A stretch of DNA of 64,000 nucleotides, from assembly GCA_900078375.1 (NCBI GenBank), contig FLQS01000019.1:33534-97533 (forward strand), given 5' to 3'. The position numbers and the translations under genes are program-made. The notes beneath the pieces are model-generated. The model was not told the origin of the DNA, searched no databases, and worked only from the letters and a program-made list of their open reading frames with translations. The DNA is from an uncultured Mycobacterium sp. (GTDB lineage Bacteria > Actinomycetota > Actinomycetes > Mycobacteriales > Mycobacteriaceae). How positions within the stretch are numbered: the first letter of the stretch is position 1; each line of letters begins with the position of its first letter. Below are positions 1 to 7,526 of this stretch, piece by piece.

Positions 1-1933
1 AGTGGCATTGCGACCAGACCTGTCCCGACAGGTTCATCTCGGCGTCGAGGGTCTGCAGCAACCGGGTCACATTGCGATGCGGGATCGGTACGCCCTTGGG
101 TGTGCCCGTCGTTCCCGATGTGTAGATGATGTAGGCGACGTCGTCGGGGCCCGGTCCCGGCAATGCCGCGTCGGTGGCGTCGCCAGCGGCGGCGACATCG
201 ATCACCAGCAGGTCTTGCCCACCGAGGCGGTCCGCCAACGCACCGGTGGTGATCGCGGCGACCGGAGCGGAATCGGCGAGCACGAACTCCATGCGCGCCG
301 CCGGCACCGACGGGTCGATCGGCACATACGCCGCACCCGTCTTCACCACTGCCACCATCGCCACCACAGCATCAGCCGACCGCGGCAACAGCAACGCCAC
401 CCGATGACCCGGGCCCACGCCCCGGCCAACCAGCATGCGCGCCAACCGGGTCGACGCGTCATCCAACTCCCGATAGGTCGGCGACTGACCCTCGAAGGTC
501 ACCGCCGCGCTGTCGGGTGTGCGGGCGGCCTGGACGGCAAACACCTCGGCGATCGACGCCGGGGGGTCGACGGGCGGGGTCAACGCCGCCCGATTACCCC
601 AGTCCTCCTGCCGGGCGTTCTCGCCGGCATCGAGCACCTCGATCGACGACAACCGGCGCGCCGGGTCGGCGGCCATCGCCGCCAGCACCCGCTGCAACCG
701 CCGCGCCAGGTCGGCGACGTCGAACTTGGCGAACAGGTGCCCGGCACCCAGGGTGCCAAGGAAGAGATCCTCCCCGACGCCGGAGAAGATCAGCCCGAAG
801 TCGCCGACGAAACCGGAGTTGGTCATCGTGGCGGTGGCGGCGACACCACCGAAGTCCAGTGAGAACGCATTGGGGAAGAAATCGACGACGACCCGATCAG
901 CGGACTGGCCGGGGTTGCGCAGCTGCGCCTTGCGTTCCAGGGCTTTCACCGGGAACCGCTGATGCTGCAACGCTTCCCGGATTCGCGCGTCGACGTGGGC
1001 GCAGAAGTCGGTGACCGTCGATCCCGCGGCAACGCTCAGTACCAGCGGCACGAGCCCGGCGACCATGCCCGGCAGCGTCTTCGACTCCGGGCTCACCCGC
1101 CTACCGACCGGGAAGTCGAACACCACTTCGGAGCCCTCGCCGCACCAGCTGCGCATCAGCAGCGCCGACGCCGCGGTGATGATCGAGGCCCGGGGAATGT
1201 CCCAGCGCTGCGATAGGTCTTGAATCTGCCGAAGGATCGCCGGGTCCAGCCGCACCGGCGCGGAGCGGAAGTTCGCGTCGTGCTCGTCGTCGGCGTGCGA
1301 TGCCCGATAGTTCGATTCGGTTTCGGCCGGCAGATTCGCCAGCCAGTAGGCCTCATCGTCGGTGTAGTCGCGAGACGCCTCGTACTCGGATTCGAAAGCG
1401 ACCAGATCCTGCAACGAGCCGAAGAACGCCGGCGGAATCGGTTCGCCGGAGACCAGCGCCGAGTAGACCGACGCAACCCGGTTGCCGAACAGGCCGATCC
1501 CCGCGGCATCCATGACGATGTGGTGGAAGCAGCCCAACACGAAGAACTCATCGAATCGGGTCTGGAACATCGCGTACTTGAACAACGGGCCGGAGAACGG
1601 CATCGGGGTGCGCTGGATGGCGAGCGCCATCTCCTTGGCTTCCCGGACGGGATCCGCCGAGCCGGTCAGGTCGTAGAAGTCGATGTCGATTTCCGAGTAG
1701 TCGACCGCCCGCTGGAAGACTTGACCGTCTTCCTCGAAGCAGGTGACGCGCAGCGGTTCGGCTTCTTTCATCACGCGGCTGATCGCCCATTCGAGGGCGT
1801 CGCGATCGATCGCGCTTTCGATGTGCACCAACAGACCGACCTGCCACTCCGTGCCGGAGTGACCCATTTCCTGATCAAGCCAAATATCGAGCTGTGCGCG
1901 CGTCAGCGGCAGCGCACGGTCGTCACGTTGCAT
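1..1933 (-). CDS. mps1: Non-ribosomal peptide synthetase, N-terminal part (C domain plus start of A domain), runs off left edge
   Basis: About 644 residues are visible on the minus strand from an ATG at 1933; the 3' part lies outside the window. A condensation domain comes first, with HHIVMDAAG (HHxxxDG-type) around residues 136-144. An adenylation domain begins near residue 470 and shows the A3 core AYIIYTSGTTGTPKG near residues 595-610. A C domain in front of the first A domain is typical of lipo-initiating NRPSs that N-acylate the first amino acid. mbtH lies 24 bp upstream, and a GPL-type set of glycosyltransferases and acyltransferases follows, so this most likely corresponds to Mps1, which builds the first half of the GPL tetrapeptide. 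The substrate-pocket residues are not visible, so amino-acid specificity cannot be read. The NRPS call is firm; the mps1 assignment rests on context. Confidence 0.9.
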   Translation of the reverse strand, partial: MQRDDRALPLTRAQLDIWLDQEMGHSGTEWQVGLLVHIESAIDRDALEWAISRVMKEAEPLRVTCFEEDGQVFQRAVDYSEIDIDFYDLTGSADPVREAKEMALAIQRTPMPFSGPLFKYAMFQTRFDEFFVLGCFHHIVMDAAGIGLFGNRVASVYSALVSGEPIPPAFFGSLQDLVAFESEYEASRDYTDDEAYWLANLPAETESNYRASHADDEHDANFRSAPVRLDPAILRQIQDLSQRWDIPRASIITAASALLMRSWCGEGSEVVFDFPVGRRVSPESKTLPGMVAGLVPLVLSVAAGSTVTDFCAHVDARIREALQHQRFPVKALERKAQLRNPGQSADRVVVDFFPNAFSLDFGGVAATATMTNSGFVGDFGLIFSGVGEDLFLGTLGAGHLFAKFDVADLARRLQRVLAAMAADPARRLSSIEVLDAGENARQEDWGNRAALTPPVDPPASIAEVFAVQAARTPDSAAVTFEGQSPTYRELDDASTRLARMLVGRGVGPGHRVALLLPRSADAVVAMVAVVKTGAAYVPIDPSVPAARMEFVLADSAPVAAITTGALADRLGGQDLLVIDVAAAGDATDAALPGPGPDDVAYIIYTSGTTGTPKGVPIPHRNVTRLLQTLDAEMNLSGQVWSQCH

Positions 1934-1957
1934 CGGATCTCCCGACTTCAGATCCAC

Positions 1958-2185
1958 TTATCCAGATGCTCCGCCCAGAGCCAATCTTTCGCGCAGACTC
2001 TTCGGCCGGATGTCGGTCCAGTTCTGCTCGATGTAATCCATGCACGCGGCGCGATCAGCTTCACCGAAGGCCACTCGCCACCCTGCTGGCAAATCAGCGA
2101 ATGTTGGCCACAGGCTGTGCTGTTCCTCGTCGTTGACCAAGACGAAGAAGCTGCCCTCGTCATCGTCGAACGGATTGATGGCCAC
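1958..2185 (-). CDS. mbtH: MbtH-like NRPS accessory protein
   Basis: A 75-residue protein with the full MbtH signature: NPFDD near the N-terminus, then [14 protein letters not shown], and WTDIRPKSL near the C-terminus. MbtH proteins bind NRPS adenylation domains and are needed for their folding or activity. The start is the GTG at 2185, eight bases after GGAG. A longer open frame to 2287 exists, but its extra residues are unlike MbtH. The stop is 24 bp before the NRPS start, so the two form an operon. A promoter with an overlapping palindrome lies directly upstream (2215-2259). Confidence 0.96.
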   Translation of the reverse strand: MAINPFDDDEGSFFVLVNDEEQHSLWPTFADLPAGWRVAFGEADRAACMDYIEQNWTDIRPKSLRERLALGGASG

Positions 2186-2214
2186 CGCGTCTCCAGACCG
2201 TGAAGTCGATTGGG

Positions 2215-2228
2215 TAGAACAAGTTCTA
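2215..2228. promoter_or_regulatory. Perfect palindrome TAGAAC-AA-GTTCTA at the predicted mbtH transcription start (operator candidate)
   Basis: Two 6-bp arms with a 2-bp spacer, placed immediately after the predicted -10 box and about 30 bp before the mbtH start codon. This is a classic repressor position. It resembles but does not fit the mycobacterial LexA box (TCGAAC-N4-GTTCGA), because the arms and spacing differ. The regulator is unknown. Confidence 0.45.
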
Positions 2229-2229
2229 G

Positions 2230-2259
2230 ACCATACTTCCCGGGTATGACCCATGTCAC
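2230..2259 (-). promoter_or_regulatory. Probable sigma-70-type promoter of mbtH-NRPS
   Basis: Read on the minus strand, GTGACA (2259-2254) is followed after 18 bp by TATGGT (2235-2230), a TANNNT-type -10 box. Transcription would start near 2223, giving a 5' leader of about 38 nt before the mbtH GTG. Assigned by eye; no other candidate of this quality was seen in 2186-2442. Confidence 0.5.
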
Positions 2260-2442
2260 GGAGTTGAGTGTGACCCCCATCACCCAATTTGTCCCGATGT
2301 GCCCGGCGATCCTCTATCGATAGAAGTGACCTGAGGTTTCTCTCATATCTTGCGCCGACGTCAACTTCGCGACGGTTAGCTGCGGCGACGTTTCAGCCGT
2401 CGGAAAAGACGACGGCCGTTAGTGACGGAGGTCCTCCACGGG

Positions 2443-3699
2443 CTAGCGGCGGGCGAACTTCTCCAGCAGATCGGCGGCGGCTGAGGCGCTCTGCGCGGGT
2501 TCGGTGATCCGGGTGGCCAGCGCCTTGGCCCTGGCGATGTAGTCCGGCGCCAGGATGGTGCGCAGGTCAGCCACCAGCGAGTCCTCGGTCGCGGTGGAGA
2601 ACCGCCGCGCGGTGCCCACCTTCAGTCGCTTGACGGCCGCCCCATAGATCGCGTGCACCATGTCCCAGTACAGGATCAGCTGCGGAACTCCGGCCCGCAT
2701 GACGATCGGTGTGGTGCTCGAACCACCGTGGTGAACGACGGCGCGGCAGGCGGGAAAGACCGTCGCATAGTTCAACGTGCCGACGACTTTGACGTGGTCG
2801 AACTGCGGGCCGTTGCTGAAATCGGTGCCGGCCGCGCCGATGAGTGCGCGCTCGCCCAGGCGGGAGCAGGCAGCCGCGATCATCGCGATGGTGTCGCGCG
2901 GGGATTCGACGGGGATGCTGCCGAACCCGAAGAAGATCGGCGGTGTTCCCGCCGCGATCCAGTCCGCGACCTCGTCGTCGTCCGCGGTCGCCAGCTCCAG
3001 CGTCAGTGTGCCGACGAAGGGCCGCTGCTGCGCTGATTGCGCCCATTCGTCCGCCAGCCCGGGAAAGCACGCCTCGTCGTAGGCCTGGATCTCGAGCGAT
3101 CCGCGCTCGGTGATCCGCCGCGGCGCCGAACCCTTCGACTGCCCTAAGCCCAGGTTGCCGCGCTGGGCATCCTCGACTTTCTTCGTCCCGCGCCAGGACA
3201 CCCACCAGAACGCGGCCACGGCCGCGCGACCCAATCGGGGAGGCAGAAACGGCAGCACCTGGCCGTTGGGCCGCAGCGGAAAGTAGTGCAGCGTGGCCAT
3301 CGGGATGCCGTAGTGCTCCGCGACATTGGCGGCGGCATCTTCGAAGTTGATGCCGGTGAAGATCAGGTCCGCCCCGTCGGCCATCGACATCAGCGTTGTG
3401 CTCATGTCCTGCCATCCCCGAAGGAGCGGTCCGGCGATCTCGACGCGCGACCTGAGCATGTCCCGCAATTTCCAGGGGTTGCGGAAGAAGCAGGTCCAGA
3501 AGTCACGATGCGCGTCGAGGATCGATTTGGATTCGGGCCCGAACGCGACCGCCTCGGGGCCCGCCGCCTCGGTGAAAGCCACCAGGTCGGGCGGCACAGC
3601 CATGCGCACGTCGTGCCCGCGACGGACCAACTCGCGACCGACTGCGAGGGTGGGTTCGATATCGCCGCGACTGCCCCAGGTTGCCAGCACAAATTTCAT
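2443..3699 (-). CDS. GT1-family (MGT/GPL Gtf-type) glycosyltransferase, variant donor motif
   Basis: 418 residues, GT-B fold, one of six paralogs here that start MKFVLA.WG/YG.RGDIEP. N-terminal acceptor half with GRELVRRGHDV and VPPDLVAF; C-terminal donor half with GFGSIPVESP and HHGGSSTTP. In GPL biosynthesis such enzymes add 6-deoxytalose or rhamnose to the lipopeptide. Where paralogs read DQ after the HHGG loop, this copy reads WDMVHAIYG, so the acidic-Gln pair that commonly contacts the sugar is missing. It may use another donor or be impaired. It follows the methyltransferase gene by 66 bp on the same strand and lies about 260 bp upstream of mbtH. The fold is certain; the acceptor is unknown. 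Confidence 0.9.
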   Translation of the reverse strand: MKFVLATWGSRGDIEPTLAVGRELVRRGHDVRMAVPPDLVAFTEAAGPEAVAFGPESKSILDAHRDFWTCFFRNPWKLRDMLRSRVEIAGPLLRGWQDMSTTLMSMADGADLIFTGINFEDAAANVAEHYGIPMATLHYFPLRPNGQVLPFLPPRLGRAAVAAFWWVSWRGTKKVEDAQRGNLGLGQSKGSAPRRITERGSLEIQAYDEACFPGLADEWAQSAQQRPFVGTLTLELATADDDEVADWIAAGTPPIFFGFGSIPVESPRDTIAMIAAACSRLGERALIGAAGTDFSNGPQFDHVKVVGTLNYATVFPACRAVVHHGGSSTTPIVMRAGVPQLILYWDMVHAIYGAAVKRLKVGTARRFSTATEDSLVADLRTILAPDYIARAKALATRITEPAQSASAAADLLEKFARR

Positions 3700-3765
3700 C
3701 GCGGGTGTTCGACCCTTCGCTTCCCGTGCGGGTTCGGTGACTGACAGCGGGCAGCCCGCCCGGAA

Positions 3766-4518
3766 CTAGTTTGCGACGCTGTCGCGGAGGAATTGCTCGA
3801 CGTAGCGGGGTGGCCGCAAGTTCAGCAAGCGCTTGCGATCAGCCTTGAGGTCCGCGTAGGTGAGCGCGGCGATCTGCTCCGGGGTGTAGGACAGGGTCGA
3901 CTCCGGCTTTCCTTTTCGCACGAACCCGACGCCCTGATCGCACTTCAGCACGCCGATCACCAGGTCGTCACGAGTGCTGCGCAGGTGAACGATGGCCTTC
4001 CAGACATCCCCGTTCCAAATTCCGATCGCCAATGGCCGGCCTTTTTGCGATGCCATGAATTCGTCCCAGGACTCTGCGCGGCGGCCGGCCAATTCGAACG
4101 GCGGGTTGCAGTCGTGCAGGAAGATCACACCGTCGTCCCGCAGGTAGCGCACGGTGTACTCGACGTCGCGCACCACCTGCTCGTAGGTGTGCAGCCCGTC
4201 GATGAGCGCGACGTCGATCGGGTGTTGCTCGAGGAAGGCGGCCTCGGTCTCGAAGAAAGCGTCGCTCGTCGTTTCGAAGTAGTGGGTTTCGCGCGCCTTG
4301 GCGTCGGCAAGCTCGCGTGAGCGCTGCGGGATCTTGAACGCCGGGTCGACGGCGATCTTCACGTCCGCGCTGATCCGCTGGAATGCCTGCCCCCGGGATA
4401 CCCCGATTTCCAGGTAGACGGGGTTGGGTCGTGCAGCAAGTGCCTGTTGCACGGCTCGGATCCGGTTGACCCCGGGCAAGGCGTCCGCCAACATCACCAG
4501 GCCGTTGTTGATGTTCAC
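3766..4518 (-). CDS. Class I SAM-dependent methyltransferase (Methyltransf_24-like)
   Basis: 250 residues from the GTG at 4518, preceded by GGAGAGGA at good spacing; a frame to 4560 is open but lacks such a site. SAM-binding motif YLEIGVSRG at about residues 35-43, acidic loop VALIDGLHTYEQV, then HDCNPP. This resembles the sugar or lipid O-methyltransferases of mycobacterial GPL and LOS loci, which methylate deoxysugar hydroxyls or the lipid 3-OH. It is transcribed ahead of the adjacent glycosyltransferase, so it probably methylates the sugar that enzyme adds or a neighbour. The target hydroxyl cannot be deduced. Confidence 0.8.
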   Translation of the reverse strand: MNINNGLVMLADALPGVNRIRAVQQALAARPNPVYLEIGVSRGQAFQRISADVKIAVDPAFKIPQRSRELADAKARETHYFETTSDAFFETEAAFLEQHPIDVALIDGLHTYEQVVRDVEYTVRYLRDDGVIFLHDCNPPFELAGRRAESWDEFMASQKGRPLAIGIWNGDVWKAIVHLRSTRDDLVIGVLKCDQGVGFVRKGKPESTLSYTPEQIAALTYADLKADRKRLLNLRPPRYVEQFLRDSVAN

Positions 4519-4619
4519 GGCACGATCCTCTCCATTGACACCGCTGTCTGACAAGGGCACTGCGCAAAGTTCCGAGCCGTTGCGGTCAAACAGCTCAGGT
4601 TTGGTAAGAATGGTCTGCT

Positions 4620-5120
4620 ATGGCGCGTTCATTCGACATCTTGGCCGAATCAGTCGCCAACGTTGACCAAATTCATGCAGCGTTCGGCCGCGAAGACTAC
4701 TGGTTGGATCGGCTGGCCGGCGACGTTTCGGCCAGCTTGGATTCGCTGGTCGTGGAGACCGACGGAACAGTGGCCGTTCAGCTCACCCAGTACCTCGGCC
4801 GTCAGTTGCTGCCCGGGGCGGTTGCCAAGCTGATTCCCGGGGACCTGAAACTTCTGTACCGGGAGGCGTGGCGGCCGCCCGCTGACGACGGCCACGTACA
4901 CGGGAAGGCCACCGTCGCCGTCGGCGAGCTGGGATCGAGTGAGGCAACGAATCTGTTGGCTCCGACGGCCAACGGTTCGCAGCTGCGCGCAGCCCTGACC
5001 GTTCAGGTGAAAATCCCGTTCGTGGGTGGTGCGCTGGAGAAGACCATCGGCGCCGGTTTGACCCAGAGCATCCCGTCGGTGCTTCGCTTCACGACCACGT
5101 GGATCGCCGAGCACGCCTAG
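4620..5120 (+). CDS. DUF2505 family protein
   Basis: 166 residues beginning MARSFDILAESVANVDQIHAAFG, matching the actinobacterial DUF2505 family, which is probably a START/SRPBCC-like fold. No signal peptide or membrane segment. No Shine-Dalgarno is visible; TAAGAAT at 4605-4611 ends 8 nt before the ATG, so translation may be leaderless. Transcribed divergently from the methyltransferase at 4518. The family function is unknown; lipid or small-molecule binding is possible but is only inference. Confidence 0.8.
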   Translation: MARSFDILAESVANVDQIHAAFGREDYWLDRLAGDVSASLDSLVVETDGTVAVQLTQYLGRQLLPGAVAKLIPGDLKLLYREAWRPPADDGHVHGKATVAVGELGSSEATNLLAPTANGSQLRAALTVQVKIPFVGGALEKTIGAGLTQSIPSVLRFTTTWIAEHA

Positions 5121-5184
5121 ATTCCCCCGCGTTCCCCGCGTCCACGAGCGCGATGCACACCGAGGCCGTCACATCCACTCGAAA

Positions 5185-5217
5185 TTGACACTGCCGACAG
5201 CGCTAACGGTGTAGGTT
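5185..5217 (+). promoter_or_regulatory. Possible promoter/operator upstream of the first acyltransferase gene
   Basis: TTGACA at 5185-5190 is a consensus -35 box. The -10 is less clear: GTGTAG lies at 18 bp spacing and TAGGTT at 21 bp. The interval carries an imperfect dyad (ACACtgCCG at 5188-5196, CGGTGT at 5207-5212). Confidence 0.3.
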
Positions 5218-5267
5218 CCTCGATTCGAAACAGGTATCCCGGATACACGAGTGCTGAGTAGGTGACG

Positions 5268-7469
5268 GTGCAGCAGGCCGATAGTTTGAGTCCTCTCGAA
5301 AGGCTGCAGGATCGGCGCTCGGCAAAGCCGGGATTTCGCCCGGACATCGAAGGCTTGCGCGCCATCGCGGTGCTGGCTGTCGTGCTGTTCCACGCTGAAG
5401 TCCCCGGCATCGGCGGCGGGTATGTCGGCGTCGACGTCTTCTTCGTCATCTCCGGCTTTTTGATCACCGGCCTGCTGTGGCGTGAGGTCAACAGTTCCGG
5501 CACCGTTCGGCTGCGCAGTTTCTATGGCGCCCGCGCCCGCCGGCTCCTCCCTGCGTCGGCCTTCGTCGGCATCGTCACGATGATCGCGTGCGTGCTGTTG
5601 CTGCCCCCGGGCGGCGCGGTCGCCCCGATCATCGACGGCATCGCCAGCGCGTTGTACGTCAGCAACTACTGGTTCGTCCTCCAAGACGTCAGCTACTTCA
5701 ACATCGCCAGCCACATGCCGCCGTCGCCGTTCCTGCACTACTGGTCGTTGGGCGTCGAGGAGCAGTTCTACCTGGTGTGGGCCCCGCTGATTCTCGGCAC
5801 GATGTGGCTCATCCGGCTGGTGGGCCGACGCAGCCGCGCGCAGGCGACCGCCTCACAACGGCCCTACCTGATCGTCCTGACGTTGGTCGCCGTCTTCTCG
5901 TTCGCACTGTCACTGATGGTCACCTACGTGATGCCCGCGGTGGCGTTCTTCTCGCTACCGACCCGCGCCTGGCAGTTGGCCCTGGGCGGACTGGTCGCGC
6001 TGACCGCGATCCATTGGCAACGCCTTTCGGCACGGCTCGCCACGATCATCGGCTGGGTCGGATTGTCCATGATCGTGCTGGCCTGCACCTGGTTGACGGC
6101 GACCACCATCTATCCGGGTGTCGCCGCATTGCTGCCCACCGTGGGTGCGGTGCTGGTGATCGGCGCCGGCTGCGCCGCCCCCACCCAGGGCGCCGGCCTG
6201 CTGCTGAGCCAGTCACCCCTGCAGGCCATCGGCCGGATCTCCTACTCGTGGTACCTATGGCACTGGCCGATTCTGATCCTCGGGCCGGCCCTGCTCGGCC
6301 ACCCCCTTGGGCTTATCGCACGGATTCTCGCGGCCCTGCTGTCTGCCGGACTGGCATGGCTGACGTTGCGCTTCCTGGAAAACCCGCTGCGCTTCGCCCC
6401 CAAGATCCGCGCCTCGGCCTGGCGCAGTCTCGGGCTGGGTGCCGTTGCCACCCTGTTGGCTGTCGGTGTCGGTATAGCACTGGTGTTCACCGCCCCGGCG
6501 GCGGTTGGGCACGGAACCGCGGCCACCCCGGTGACCATCACCGCTCCGCCGCTACCGCCCGGCTCCCCCAAGGCCGCCTATGACGCCGCGGTCCAAAGCA
6601 CGTTCGCCCAGGTGCAGGCCGCGCTCGCACAATCGCTCGAGCTGAAGGCCGTCCCCACCAACCTGACTCCCTCACTCGTCGCCGGCCCGGCTGAGAAAAA
6701 TGACATGGGCTTCAACGGCTGCATCCGCAATTTCTTTGAAGCCGGACAGCCGGATTGCGCGTTCGGCGACACCTCGTCGCCAACCAGGGTGGCGCTGATC
6801 GGCGACTCGCACGCGGCGATGCTGGTTCCGGGATTCCAGGAGCTGGGCACCCAGCGCCACTGGCGGATCGACACCTGGGGTAAGGCCGGGTGCCCGTCGA
6901 TCGACGTGCCGATCAACAACCGGTTCCAGCGCCTGGCGGAAATGCTCCAACACTGCGAAGAGTGGCGAGCGGCGGTTCTCGACAAGGCCCGCACCGAGCG
7001 CCCGCAACTGGTGGTGGTCAGCATCTGGCGGCAGTACGGCGCCGGCAGCGCACGCAACTGGCAGCCCGGTTTCAGTGCCTACGACCCAGCCTGGCTCGAT
7101 GCCCTGACCCGGCTCGTCCAGCAGCTGCGCGACACCGGCGCCAAGGTGTTGGTACTCGGGCCGGTCGCGGATCCGCAATCGGTGGTACCGAGCTGCCTGG
7201 CCGCGCACCTCAACGACCCGATCGCTTGCGCGCCAACAAGATCCGCGGCGGTGAACCAGGCGGGGATCAAAGCTGAGGCCGCAGCCACGGCAGCGGGTGG
7301 TGGGCACTATGCGGACCTCACCGATCTGTTCTGCGCAGCCGATCGTTGCCCGGTGATCGTCGGCAACACGTTGGTCTACCTGGACTGGAGTCACATCACG
7401 TTCGAGTACGCCCGACTGCTGGCGCCCGCATTCGCGGCGCTGGCCGATCGCGAACTCGCGCATGAGTGA
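5268..7469 (+). CDS. Membrane O-acyltransferase family 3 with C-terminal SGNH domain (GPL Atf-like), copy 1
   Basis: 733 residues: an OafA/OatA-type acyltransferase-3 domain with about ten membrane helices (residues ~25-420), then an extracytoplasmic SGNH hydrolase-like domain. Catalytic signs: R-x10-H in EGLRAIAVLAVVLFH, SGNH block I GDSHAA, and the terminal DWSH block. Such proteins move acetyl groups across the membrane onto sugars; GPL Atf enzymes acetylate the 6-deoxytalose. A GTG at 5262 is in frame, but AGGTGA just before it pairs with the 16S 3' end and the GTG at 5268 aligns exactly with the paralogs, so 5268 is preferred. First of two tandem copies; a 53-bp stretch is identical in copy 2. 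Confidence 0.9.
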   Translation: MQQADSLSPLERLQDRRSAKPGFRPDIEGLRAIAVLAVVLFHAEVPGIGGGYVGVDVFFVISGFLITGLLWREVNSSGTVRLRSFYGARARRLLPASAFVGIVTMIACVLLLPPGGAVAPIIDGIASALYVSNYWFVLQDVSYFNIASHMPPSPFLHYWSLGVEEQFYLVWAPLILGTMWLIRLVGRRSRAQATASQRPYLIVLTLVAVFSFALSLMVTYVMPAVAFFSLPTRAWQLALGGLVALTAIHWQRLSARLATIIGWVGLSMIVLACTWLTATTIYPGVAALLPTVGAVLVIGAGCAAPTQGAGLLLSQSPLQAIGRISYSWYLWHWPILILGPALLGHPLGLIARILAALLSAGLAWLTLRFLENPLRFAPKIRASAWRSLGLGAVATLLAVGVGIALVFTAPAAVGHGTAATPVTITAPPLPPGSPKAAYDAAVQSTFAQVQAALAQSLELKAVPTNLTPSLVAGPAEKNDMGFNGCIRNFFEAGQPDCAFGDTSSPTRVALIGDSHAAMLVPGFQELGTQRHWRIDTWGKAGCPSIDVPINNRFQRLAEMLQHCEEWRAAVLDKARTERPQLVVVSIWRQYGAGSARNWQPGFSAYDPAWLDALTRLVQQLRDTGAKVLVLGPVADPQSVVPSCLAAHLNDPIACAPTRSAAVNQAGIKAEAAATAAGGGHYADLTDLFCAADRCPVIVGNTLVYLDWSHITFEYARLLAPAFAALADRELAHE
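5430..5482 (+). repeat. 53-bp direct repeat, copy A (within acyltransferase copy 1)
   Basis: Identical over 53 bases to 7689-7741. Encodes the conserved VDVFFVISGFLITGLLW region in the same frame of both genes, exactly 162 nt after each preferred start codon. The copies are 2,259 bp apart, a multiple of three. Confidence 0.9.
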
Positions 7470-7526
7470 GATGTCGACACTCACGCCAAAGCCCTCCTGA
7501 AACCCCTCGTAGCGAGTTAGGTGACC

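Noticed and set aside
2..2203. Plus-strand open frames across the left edge
   Set aside because: They mirror the NRPS and mbtH genes on the minus strand, whose C, A and MbtH motifs are unmistakable.
2215..2228. LexA/SOS box upstream of mbtH
   Set aside because: The mycobacterial SOS box has TCGAAC and GTTCGA separated by 4 bp; here the arms are TAGAAC/GTTCTA with 2 bp between them.
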